From positions 1 through 64,000 of the forward strand of contig CAMPDV010002428.1 in NCBI GenBank assembly GCA_946699065.1: a DNA stretch of 64,000 nucleotides. The letters are read 5' to 3'. Below are positions 23,350 through 33,702 of the stretch, in pieces; the first letter of the stretch is position 1; each line of letters starts with the position of its first letter. The notes beneath the pieces are model-generated. The model saw only the letters and a program-made list of their open reading frames with translations, made no database searches and was not told where the DNA came from. The position numbers and the translations under genes were made by a program. This DNA comes from Loxodes magnus. Lineage: Eukaryota > Ciliophora > Karyorelictea > Loxodida > Loxodidae.

Positions 23350-26300
23350 CAATTAATTAATTAATTAATTAAAATATTATAGTTTTAATATTTAAGAATA
23401 TTGAGACATAGTTGCAATAGATATCGCTTAGACTATAAATATTACAAATATGTTGAAAGATAAAAGTTTGTAAATTTCAATCAGTTTCTTCTTGTTCTTT
23501 CACTATCATATATTTTTATTTATTTTTTGATTAAATTTTTTTTTCCCTCTAGAAGCTCTTCTAACAACTCATCTTGTAGTTTAAACATTTCAAGACGCTT
23601 TTTGAGTAATTTGAAATTAAAATTTTTGATTAATTTGTCTATTTTAGGAATTTGATTTTTTGAAAGATGTTTGTTTATATAGTTTTAGTAATAAAGAATT
23701 AGTTTCTTTTTGTCTTTTTCTTTAAGAGCTTTATGACTTTCGAATTCCTCAATAATATCTGCATAGTATTAACATTCAAAAATATGATCAGTTTCATCAA
23801 AGTCTTAGCCACATAAGCAAATAATGCTATATCTAACGTTAATGTGGCGATTACTGAGTTTTTATTGAAAATTATAAGAAAAATTTCTTAGTTTATAGAT
23901 GGAAATAGTCTCTCTAATATAGTGTTTATTATATTTAGTGTAAGTAATTTCAGGAAATACACTTTAATTATTTTATATTTAGTCTATAATTCTTTTTGTT
24001 GTTGGCATAAGTGTATTTCTAGAGAGACATTTCATTAAGAATTTATGCTTTATTTTTTATTCTGTGATTTTATAAAAATACATATTATTCTAAACATGTG
24101 GCATGTCTCAAAATTATACAAATTGATACATTTTTTTATATGTTTCTAGTATGGTAAATTAAATTTAGTGCATTTTTCTAATAAAAAAGCAGTGTCTGAG
24201 TTAGGATTTTCTTTGCTGTATTATATCAATTTTTAATAAAAGTGCATTAACTTTTGAGTTACCTTATGTGTAAAAGGAAGCCAGTTTAGGTCAATAAAGG
24301 ATGAATCATTGAATGTGAATTCTTAAGATCTAAACACCTATCTTGAAATAAACCTTTACGATTTTGCTATCTTGCTTTTTATTCCTCTAATTCCAGAAAT
24401 AGTAGCTCACGGAGTAATATCACTTCCATATTAAACTTTAGGCAAAATAAAAGTTCTATAAAGAATTTTGAAGCTGAGAGGTGATACTAAAATATATTTA
24501 GAAAGTATTACAGTAGCTTTTTAAATTGTTACTCTGTGTTTGGTAGCTACTGCTGTACTGCTGTACTATGTAATTTGTAATTTTATTTTATTCCTAATTA
24601 ATATCCTAAATAGTTAACTTCATCTTTTTAAGCAATTTAAATTCCATTGAACTTTAAAGTAATAGAAGGTTACCTTTCTTTTCATTTATTTTTTTTCAAG
24701 AATTCTATTACTTCACATTTATCTACATTAATTGTAAGTTTTACTAAATCAAAAACTGCAGATGTAGCTTGTAATAATTTTTAGGCATTTTTCTAGGAAG
24801 AGGATATTTGGATTAATTCGTCAGCAAAGGCTCGTACTACGAAAGTTTTAGATAAGATTTGAAATCCAATTTCTTCTGATTATCTTCTAAATATCTTATA
24901 ACAATATCATAGTATAAAATTGCATGTACAGGTGCATGACTACTTCCTTATAATACTTCATTGTTATATTTAATTGTTCTTGTAAGATATCCATAAATTA
25001 TAAACTTCGCATCAACATTATCATAAAAAGATTCTAGTGCCAATATTAGGTCCAAAGGTAACCTAAGTCTTCTAAGATGGCCAAAAAGTAATTTTCTAGA
25101 TATGCTATCAAACATTTTTTCTACATCTATTAAAGTAGCGATTAATTACTTTTTATGAGATCATCTGCGATGCAAGTCTATAATTTGCTAAATAGTTCAA
25201 ATTTGCTAAGTAGTGGAGCTTTTACGAATAAATCCAAATTAGTCTGGATGTAAAGTGTTTCGTTCATAAATATAATTGTAAAGTCGTTATGTTAGTGCTT
25301 TATCATAAATTTTAAGTAGACAGTTCAATAAAGCGATAGGTCGTCAATTACATCAATTACTTTTGCTTCCCTTTCTGAAAATCGGAAGAATGTTTATTTT
25401 TTTCATTGCATTAGGTATTTTAAATGTTCTAAGTATGTTATTAATGAAACTTGTAATAATTTAATGCAAATCTTAACCTCCATATTTAATAAGCTCAGCT
25501 TTAGACCCTCATTACCTTTGCTTTATTATTTGCAAACTAAGATATAATTTTTTTAATTTCAAATCACGTAAAAAGAGGCAATTTTATAAATGACTTAATC
25601 TTAATTTAAAATAAAAGATTTATTTCTAAATATTCCATCTATTTTTCTATTTGAGAAGTCAAAATCTATCTTACTTATTTTCGAATGTTTATCAAAAATG
25701 TTAGTTTCCCAATTTTCAATAAATTGCTGTTTTTATTTAAAGTTAAAATTCATCTAATTAAGAATTTTTGGGTTTATTAGATTCTTAGCATATTTAAACA
25801 TTATTTAAGCATTTTTGTTAAGATCTTTATGCTTTTCCTTAGCTTTTTATTTTTTTTATTTTTTTTCATTTCCAAAATTTGTGAAGATAATGCTTATAAG
25901 ATTAAATTTTAAGCTAGTAAAGTTTGATAACTTCTTAATTATGACATCCATACAAAGCTAATGCGTTCTAATATGCAATATTGTTCTTTTTGCTTGAACA
26001 AATAACGTAGCTAAGTAACTTGGCAATTGATAATAGTTTTTTCTTTAATTTAAAGATCCAAGCGCAATCTCAGCATCATAACTAATAAGATCGCAGTTGA
26101 ATTGATACTAATTTTCAACATCTTTTTAATAAAGTTACTAGAATTTATAAAATTATCCCAAAAATAGTTTAATAATAGTTTCTCGTGTTCAGATCCTATA
26201 ATTTAGAAATTTTAAAGAGTAATCGTTATTGCTAATCTTATTCACTTCTTTTTAAATTATAATTTAATGTAATACTTAGTGGAAAATTATCAGTATGCAA

Positions 26301-27235
26301 ACCCGAATCTTGGATAACTTTATAGTCAACGAAATCATTGGAATTTAAATGTTAAGTTGCCAAGAAGTAGTCATTACAATAGCATTAATTATTCACTCTA
26401 TGAATAAATGTGTTGGACTCTTAATCATTTAAAATTATTAATTCATTTGCTTCTATAAAGTCTAGTAATCTTTAAGCATTATTATTGATTTGTGATTAAT
26501 TATTACCATAGTTAGGAATTAAGGCATTAAAGTCGCCACAAAGTATATTAGGGTTCTGGTCTCTATTTTTTATGATATTGCTAAGGTATTCATATGCAAT
26601 GTCCTTATAAATATTTTACTTTTCATTTGTAGGCAAATAACATGATGCAATTATTAAATTTCCAACTCTCACGCTTATAAAATGTCCAGGAAGATTTGAG
26701 AAATCTAATTCATTTTAACAAGAATCAAGTTACTTTTTTACTAATAGACATACTCCACCAGCACGTTTATTTGCGTTTTAGTAATAGGTACGATATTGTT
26801 CTATAACAATTGGGCAATATGTTTATTACGTTCATGCTTCTTTTATTGAAAAAATGTTAAATTCATTATCAAGGATGAATTATTATAATGCCACCTATTT
26901 ACTAGCTATTGAGCTTATATTTACGTGTCCTATTTTTATTTTCTTAGATTCTTGCGCTTCACCAGGGAGTCCTCCCTAATATATGTAAATATATTTAGTC
27001 CCTTATGAATCTCTTTAAATATGTACCAGTTTTTTTTTATACTCAGGGTGCTGGTGGAAATATTAGATCAAAATATAAATTACTTATATCGAATAAGATT
27101 CTAGTAGTTTATTGTCTATTTTAATAACATTTTAGTTACTATCTACAGTGCCTTGAATTAAATCTTTATTAATTGTTATATACCTTCCTTGAACATTACT
27201 CATTTAATATTAGTTCCTTTTTCACGAACCTTGTC
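23350..27235 (-). mobile_element. LINE C: near full-length non-LTR retrotransposon
   Basis: On the minus strand the order is APE-type endonuclease, reverse transcriptase, Cys/His knuckle, then a short 3' UTR and a (TTAA)n tail at 23353-23373. It is about 3.9 kb. The 5' end lies just beside the tail of SINE E5, so one may have inserted next to the other. Several frame changes show decay. It is the best template in the window for reading the genetic code, since conserved motifs are abundant. Confidence 0.8.
23481..27203 (-). pseudogene. LINE C ORF: endonuclease-reverse transcriptase
   Basis: From ATG at 27203 the N-terminal ~320 codons are an APE endonuclease: IFSIKEA-TGA-T (E of the active site), NKRAGGVCLLV, VGNLIIASCYLPTNE, NILCGDFNALIPN (the GDFN motif, about 26530) and HTDNFPL (SDH-like). 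RT follows: AELIKYGG, CN-TGA-RPIALLN (25344), HPDQFGFIRKSSTT, LIDVEKMFDSISRKLL (about 25110), VLQGSSHAPVHAILYYD, and AFADELIQI (24818-24835), where the usual FADD is FADE. The C-terminus holds CLCGQDFDETDHIFEC, a zinc-knuckle-like motif (about 23780-23825), and the ORF ends at TGA 23481-23483. Frameshifts lie between the endonuclease and RT and near AELIKYGG. TGA at 26832, 25344, 25353, 25197 and 25161 suits Trp. Confidence 0.7.
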
Positions 27236-27267
27236 TGATAAAGTTTTAGAGTTAAGGAGATTAAAAA

Positions 27268-27640
27268 TTTTATTATAAATAAATAAATTGGATTATAGAG
27301 CACGTAGCATTCTCGTTGATGCGCAGCTCTTTAAATTAATTTTATTTAATGTCGAAAATTTTTTTAATATCTCTCTGTCCCTGTTTTCCCTTTCTGCAGT
27401 CCCTGTAATTTTTCCTTCCAAAGCACAGAATGAAATATGAAATTACGGGTACATTTCCCCGACCTATAATGAAGAAAGTTTCTTCCTGGCATTCAGAGTT
27501 CTTAAGCTTATTACATCGTCTTTCTCTTGTCATTGATTTCTCTTTCTCCGATTTATCCTTCGTCTGCGCTTATTTTTTATTTGTCTTGCTGGGCCTCCAA
27601 GCAATATCCGAAGGAAAGGGCTTTCCACCCTATTTAAATT
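27268..27640 (-). mobile_element. SINE E5, complete copy
   Basis: Reverse-oriented relative of E4: head near 27640 (AAATAGGGTGGAAAGCCC on the minus strand), hairpin at 27298-27329 and tail at 27270-27288. The flanks AAATTTTATTATAAATAA (about 27265) and AAATTTTAATAGTAAATAA (about 27636) look like an imperfect target-site duplication. Short open frames inside it on both strands appear accidental. Confidence 0.75.
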
Positions 27641-28956
27641 TTAATAGTAAATAATTCGATTTTATTTTTTTTAGTCAGTTATTAGTCTTTATAAATTCTT
27701 AATGTAAGTTAAACATTACTTTAACTATCTGTTTATATATTTTTTTTTCAGTTGTAATTTCTTCGATTTATTGTAGTTTTTTATTATTTTTTATGTTTTA
27801 AGTTTATTCTCTGATATTAAAGTTTCGAATATTTAAGAAGCATTTCATGTTTTTTTTTCTAGTTCATTGGGAAGTAATTGTTAAGTTTAATAAGAATATT
27901 ATTCTTTTTAAAAGATAACGTGGTTATAAATATAGTATTTTCATACTTATTCTTATAATATATGAGTTTTATAAAAGTTTTCTTTTTTTGTGATTTTATA
28001 AAACATTTTTTGTTTAATTTATATATATTTTTATAATCATTTCTCATCGAATATATATACAAATATTATTTTCATAGATCAATTGATTTATAATATGTTT
28101 TTGTTGATAGTTATAATTTTTTAAATTTCCATAAAAATCTCTATATTAAAAAAATGGATGTAGGCAGTTGTCAGGAGAACCATTGAACATTTGGTGTAGT
28201 GTATACTACATAGCAAGTAATCTCTCACAATAAATTGTCACAACAAAAAACAGTGGACAAGTTAGGAAGAAATAACCTTAACTTTCTTAAGGATTCTCAC
28301 AAGATGTATTAACATTTGCATGAAGGACCTACTGACGACTTAATAATTATTCTTTTTCAATTTTTTTTTTCAAGAGGACAAGTTGTATTTTATCTAAGAG
28401 TCGAGATTCATATTTAATAAGAAGATTTCCCATTTATTGAAGGTGATATATCTTATTATGATAATAAAATTATAACAAGAAGCATGTAAACATTTTTCTA
28501 AAATGAAATATTAATTATAAAAGTGCTGCACGTAAAAGAAGTACTAATAATTTTTATTTATTCAAATTTAATTTTTATCTCTTTGTATTAAAGTCATTAA
28601 TTTTTTTATCATTATGTTTTGCAATTTAAATTTTATGGGTTTTTTTTCTTAAATTTACTATTTTCTCAGTATTCTTATTTCATTTCTATTTAAAATATTT
28701 TATTATTTACATTTACATTTACATTTACATTTTCGTTATATATATATAACTTTTTTGTTTTAATATATAATTATTTTTTAATTCATAATCTTAAAATATT
28801 TTGTGTAATATAATATTTTTTTTAATTCTATCTTAAAAGTTTTATTTTAATTTTTTATAATTTTAAATCTTTTTTTTAAATAATAAAAATAATTTATCAA
28901 TTTTTATTTCAATATAATTAGTTTCTATATACTAAATTGTTTTTTAATCTTTATAA
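27641..28956. other. AT-rich intergenic region with one conserved-looking block
   Basis: Mostly T-rich sequence upstream of the RING/WD40 gene. The exception is about 28150-28330, which is less AT-rich and includes a short inverted pair GTAGT/ACTAC near 28197; it could be an RNA gene or the remains of an element. A TTTACA repeat lies at 28705-28733, followed by a short AT run. No gene is recognised. Confidence 0.45.
28705..28733 (+). repeat. TTTACA microsatellite
   Basis: About five tandem copies of TTTACA, roughly 220 bp before the start of the RING/WD40 gene. Confidence 0.7.
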
Positions 28957-31189
28957 ATGGATAGCAATCAATGTCCAAACTGTCAAAAGCAATTCGATTA
29001 AGACAAGCGAATATATAAATAGTTACCATGTGGTTGCATTTCATGTTTGAAGTGTTTTAAGACAGTATTTCGACTTACAAAAGAAATTAAATGTGTCTTA
29101 CATAACTAAGTCTATAACATAAATCCTGAAGAGTTGCAAGGACATCAAGTTTAAGTACAAGTTCATTAAGAAGTAATGCAGCATTAAGAAACAATAATTG
29201 ATCAATTGTAAATCAATGATTTGCTTAAGTGGATAAAGAATTACCAAGGCAAGAATTAGAAAGAATATAATAAGATAAAGGAAGTTGTCTAGAACGTTGC
29301 TTAATTTATGCATAATATCTAGGCTCTATCGTTTCGTCAGTTATTGAAGATTTTATTAGAATAGTTTGCTAGTAGTAGCAGTAAAGTTTAAAATTTATTG
29401 AATCGTTTAACTGAGCTTCAAGCAGTAAATCAGTTATAATAAGAATAAGCCTAAAGAATGGATTAATAGTAAAACGGTTAAGCCTAAGAATTGTTTAAGT
29501 AAATATTGAAAGAGATAGCTGAGTTAAAGAAAGAATCGAGTTAGCAAATAGATAAATAAATCTTAAGAAATAATATCTAGGCATGCATGTTCAATTTTTT
29601 CAGATATTTAAATGAGAATGCATAAGATCAGTAATTAACGTTGAATAAAGCAGAGTAATCAGCCTAAAAGTTTTTCAAGAAATTTAAGTTTGCAAAAGGA
29701 CTTATTTAGTAATAAATTCCTGTTATGTAATAAAAAAGTAAGGTAAAATCTTAAAATACCGATCTTCAAATTAAATAAGAGATTTAGTTTATCCCTTAAT
29801 AATAATAAGATCAAATAATTACTTAAAAATAAAAACAAGCTATGGTACAGGCTAACGAATCTCATGTCTAGTTTGATATATTGCAAAAGCAAATAAAAAT
29901 CATCGACGCCAGAACTTTAATATCAACAATGGAATAATAATTTAAAAATCTTTCAAATAATTTCAAATTTGATAACCGAGTAATTGAAGTTTGTTAATAA
30001 TAAACAAATTTAATTATGCCTCTTATTCAAAATCCCTCTAATATAATGCTTAATAACTAGATATAATTCAGCAATCAAATTTTTCAAAACATCGACCTAT
30101 CTAACGCAGACCTTTCAGACATCACCTTCACAAACTGCAAATTCAATTATTCCAACCTAACATTGGCCAACCTACGTAACACTAAGTTTATCAACTGCGA
30201 TCTCTCCAACGCTAACCTCTCATCCATAATCACGGAACACCCACACATATACACTGGACATACAGCAGCTGTCACTTCAGTTGCCATCTCACCAAACAAT
30301 GAGTTCATCGTATCGGGAAGTTCATGATAAGACGGTGAGACTATGGAACGTCAAGACAGGTACCTGTAAGACCATGAGTGGTCACACTAGTTATGTATAA
30401 TCTGTGGCTATATCCAGTGATTCAGAGTTCATCGTATCGGGAAGTGATGATAATACGGTGAGACTATGGAACGTCAAGACAGGTACCTGTAAGACCATGA
30501 GTGGTCACACTTATTCTGTATCATCTGTGGCTATATCCAGTGATTCAGAGTTCATCGTATCGGGAAGTAGAGATGAGACGGTGAGACTATGGAACGTCAA
30601 GACAGGTACCTGTAAGACCATGAGTGGTCACATTAGTTATGTATATCTGTGGCTATATCCAGTGATTCAGAGTTCATCGTATCGGGAAGTAGAGATAAGA
30701 CGGTGAGACTATGGAACTCTAAGACTTAATAATGTATAAGAACCTTATCAAAGGGGACATTCTCATTTTGTCTTATCGGTAATATTCTCAAGTAACAACA
30801 AGTATATCTTATCTGGATCTTATGACAAGACCATAAGAATATGAAATATCAATAATGGACAATGTGTATGTATCTTAAACAATTCTGACTATGCAGGAAG
30901 TCTATCATTATCTAAGGACAACAATTGGTTAGTATCGAGTACAGGTGATAAAATCAACGGAAGTTCAACGAAAGATTACGTCATTCGAAGATGGAACTTA
31001 GGAAGGATATTGAATGGAGAATAAACAACTAGCTAATAACAGGTAAGTTCAAATCTACCAATAATTATATAGACTGACTGGAACAAAGTATATGCTGACT
31101 ATGGATTAAGATTTTAGAATTGCACTATGGCTAATACTATAATGAGTGTGAGGACAAGTAGAGATACATCAGGTGATCTTCGAATTTAA
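28957..31189 (+). CDS. RING-like zinc finger, coiled-coil, pentapeptide, WD40 protein
   Basis: From ATG 28957, with TAA/TAG as Gln and no TGA for about 455 codons. Residues 5-50 form a RING-like zinc site: CPNC, LPCGCISCLKC, then CVLH. Residues ~60-370 are Gln-rich and probably coiled coil. Residues 379-423 are nine clean pentapeptide repeats (IDLSN ADLSD ... CDLSN ANLSS). WD40 blades follow: a diverged one (GHTAAVTSVAISPNNEFIVSG), four blades matching the array at 1-16560 (30303-30715), then diverged blades (GHSHFVLSVIFSSNNKYILS; SYDKTIRI-TGA-NINNG). The frame shifts by one extra base near 30322, one fewer near 30643 and one extra near 30754, so the gene is damaged or read unusually. The end at TAA 31187 is a guess. 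By architecture it resembles a TRIM-like ubiquitin ligase with a variable sensor (inference). Confidence 0.7.
30303..30715 (+). repeat. Array-type WD40 units inside the RING/WD40 gene
   Basis: Units here have the same DNA as the 123-bp array units, including silent positions, while the blades on both sides are clearly diverged. Blade codes are HDKT-like, DDNT, RDET and RDKT; loops are TSY, TYS and ISY. TYS and DDNT are not seen in the array. This local identity indicates recent transfer from, or to, an array. Confidence 0.8.
31043..31072 (+). other. Possible 30-nt intron in the WD40 gene
   Basis: CAG then GTAAGT, ending in TATATAG, the form of a very short ciliate intron. It is a multiple of three and open in frame, so it could equally be coding (VSSNLPIIIQ). 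Low certainty. Confidence 0.2.
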
Positions 31190-31364
31190 ACTATTTTAAC
31201 TATTTAATTTTTACATCTAAGAATTTTAAAATTGTTAATTATTCAATTCTAAAGAAGTATTTCTTTTAGTTCTAAAATTAAAAGAAATTTTCTACGTTTT
31301 CGAATTTTTTTCTAAGTTTTTTTTGAACTTAATATTATTTTAGCAAAAGTGTAAATTCTTTAAA

Positions 31365-31700
31365 TAAAGTGTTAGAGAAATTTTTAAATTTTTCTAGTGT
31401 TAGAAATTTTTAGGAGTATGTTTCAAAGTTTAAAAATTTTAAAAAGTTTTCTAGTGTTAGGAAATTTTTTGGAATATGTTTCAAAGTTTAAAATTTTAAA
31501 ATTTTTCTAGTGTTAGGAAAGAATATGTTTCAAAGTTTAAAATTTTTAATTTTTCTAGTGTTAGGAATTTTTTTGGAGTACGTTTCAAAGTTAAAAAATT
31601 TTTTAATTTTTCAAGCGTCAGAAAAATTTTTGAAGTAAGTACTAGAGTTAAAAAATTTTGAATTTTATAGTACAGTACTAGAAAATTTTCGAGCAGTGTG
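31365..31700 (+). repeat. ~60-bp degenerate minisatellite
   Basis: Five to six imperfect copies built on CTAGTGTTAGGAAATTTTT followed by GGAGTATGTTTCAAAGTT. Lies directly after the WD40 gene; no coding. Confidence 0.7.
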
Positions 31701-31859
31701 CAATTAAATTTTTTATTTATTTATAAAATTTGTTTACGTTTGTTTTAAGCTTATTATTATTACTTTTAAGTTGCATAATGAGTTTTTCCGAAAGGGAAAA
31801 TTTAAAATACTACATTTGAAGGATAGCAGATTAAATTTTCATGAGGTAGAAGCCCTGAA

Positions 31860-33060
31860 ATCGGCAAAAAACGCGAAAGCCTTTTTTTGCTCAGCGTTTT
31901 ACACTATAGGGCTGAGTTGGGACGGAACAAGCTGGGGGATTTCGGGATAAGTAGAGGGTCAGAAAGGAATAAATTTTTTTAAGAAAAAGTTTTAAAACAA
32001 AAAAGGTTTTTGAAAAAAATGTGAATAAAAAAAATTAAGACCATTTTTTTTGATTTTGTTTTTGAAAATTTTGAATTTGGTTTTGAAAAATTTTTGATAG
32101 TGGTTTTGAAAACTTTTGAATTTGGTTTTGAAAAATTTCGGTTTTGGTTTTGAAAACTTTTGATATTGAATTCGAAATTTTTTTGATTTTGGGTTTGAAA
32201 ATTTTGATTTTGGATTTGGATTTTTTTTTTTTAGTTCGGACTTGAAATTTTTTTTGATCCAGGGTTCAAATTTCTTTTGATTTTGGTTATAATAATTGTT
32301 TTTTGAACGGGTTGTGAAAAAAATTTTTCGATTTGACATGATATTTTTTTAAAATTTGATTTGTGAAGTTAAATAAAAGGAGAAATAAGATGACGAGCAG
32401 CTTTAAATTGCAAAAAGTGTGAAAGCCTTTTTTTGCTCAACGTTTTACACTATAGGTCTGAGTTGGGACGGAACAAACTGGGGGATTTCGGGATTGAAAT
32501 AAGGTCAGAAAGGAATAAAAATTTTTGAGAAAAAGTTTTAAATTAAAAAAGGTTTTTGAAAAAAAATGGGAATAAAAAATTTGAGACTATTTTTTTTGAT
32601 TTTGATTTTAAATTTTTTGATTTTGGTTATGAAAATTTTGGATTTGGTGCATGATAAAAATTTTAAGAATTGGATTTTGGTATTTTTTTTGATTTTTAGA
32701 GCTAAATGAAAGACGAATAAGAGTATTTAAAGCATTAAATCGTGAAAAATTTAATTTTGTTTTTTTGCTCAGCTTTTTACACTGCAAGACTTTTTTCGGA
32801 AGGAACAAACCGGGAGAAATCTGGATAGATAAAGGTCCGAAAGGAAAAATCTTTCTAAAAAAAATTTCAAAATATAAAAGGGTTTTGAGAAAAAATGGGA
32901 TTAAAAAAGATGAAGGATATAATTTTTGATTTTGGTTTCGAAATGTTTTGGTTTCGAAATATTTTGATTTTGGGTTGTGCTAATTTTTTTTTGAATTGAG
33001 TTGTGATAATTTTTTAGATTTTTGGGTAATGAAAAATTTTCAATTTTTAGAGTTAATAAA
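31860..33060. repeat. Three diverged direct repeats with GATTTTGGTTTTGAAAA runs
   Basis: A segment containing TTTTGCTCAGCGTTTTACAC, then GGGACGGAACAA and GGGGGATTTCGGGAT, occurs at about 31884 and 32434; a more diverged copy starts near 32763. Between copies lie runs of GATTTTGGTTTTGAAAA (32045-32230, 32600-32650, 32925-32960). Minus-strand open frames here are Lys/Phe-rich translations of these runs and are not believable genes. Repeat spacing is about 550 and 330 bp. Confidence 0.65.
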
Positions 33061-33180
33061 AGTAGAAAAAGATCTTGAAATACAAAAAACATTTACTAAG
33101 AAGAAATATTTCAAAAATAATGATAAAATAAATAAAATAAAAATATGCAAAAAAAAGTAAGAAATGATAATAAAAAAGGT

Positions 33181-33435
33181 GGAAGCCGAGATTGACATTC
33201 TGAATCATACTTTCTGGCTTTATGGATAGGATCAAGTTCCTTTAACGAAGTGAGAAAGTCCCTGGTAGAAGTCAACCTTTGCAAAGGAAAGCCTTCCTCT
33301 TGATTATCCACTTCTGGTAGGGGCTTGAAGCCTTGCTGCCAATAGCGATAGAGCTCCATAGTAGATGCTTTTCGAAAGCAACAGGATATCAAAGATATCA
33401 CATGAAGGCAGTGTTGGGATCGTAAATGCAAGAAG
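33181..33435. other. GC-richer island with a minus-strand open frame
   Basis: About 250 bp stand out from very AT-rich neighbours. The minus strand is open from 33431 and reads MELYRYWQQGFKPLPEVDN, then FPLQRLTSTRDFLTSLKEL and ARKYDSECQSRL, with mixed composition like a real protein, before running into low-complexity Phe/Leu. No family recognised. It may be an exon fragment, a SINE body or an RNA gene; the strand is not certain. Confidence 0.35.
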
Positions 33436-33702
33436 ATGCCGAACGAAATTATTTAAGTTTAAAAAAAAAATTATAATAAAAGTAAATCATAGAATTTTTT
33501 GTAAAATTAATAAGAGCTACACAAGAAAGAAAAGTAAATTTTTGTTAAAAATAAGAAAGTTAATATTCAAAACAAATATAATAATAAAATTGTATTCGTA
33601 GTGAAATTAAGAAAAATAAAGATAAACAAAAACCGAAGTATTGCAAAAAAAAGATGATCAGAGATATTACAAAAGTAAAGAAATAAAGTTAGAGGAATTT
33701 CA
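33436..33702. other. A-rich spacer leading into the satellite
   Basis: A-rich sequence without gene signs. From about 33690 degenerate pieces of the 88-bp unit appear. Confidence 0.5.

Noticed and set aside
21272-27640. Inverted copies at 21272 and 27640 as terminal inverted repeats of one large transposon
   Set aside because: Each copy has its own hairpin and (ATTT)n tail at its inner end, and the interior holds unrelated LINE pieces, so they are two SINE insertions in opposite orientation.
27342-27654. Small genes on both strands at 27342-27654
   Set aside because: Both lie inside SINE E5, and the related copy E4 does not keep these frames.
28957-30325. Minus-strand Leu-rich frames (29098-29313, 29659-29892)
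   Set aside because: They are shadows of the Gln-rich coiled-coil coding of the RING/WD40 gene on the plus strand.
31992-33092. Minus-strand Lys/Phe/Asn-rich open frames
   Set aside because: They are translations of GATTTTGGTTTTGAAAA runs, with no domain or normal residue mix.
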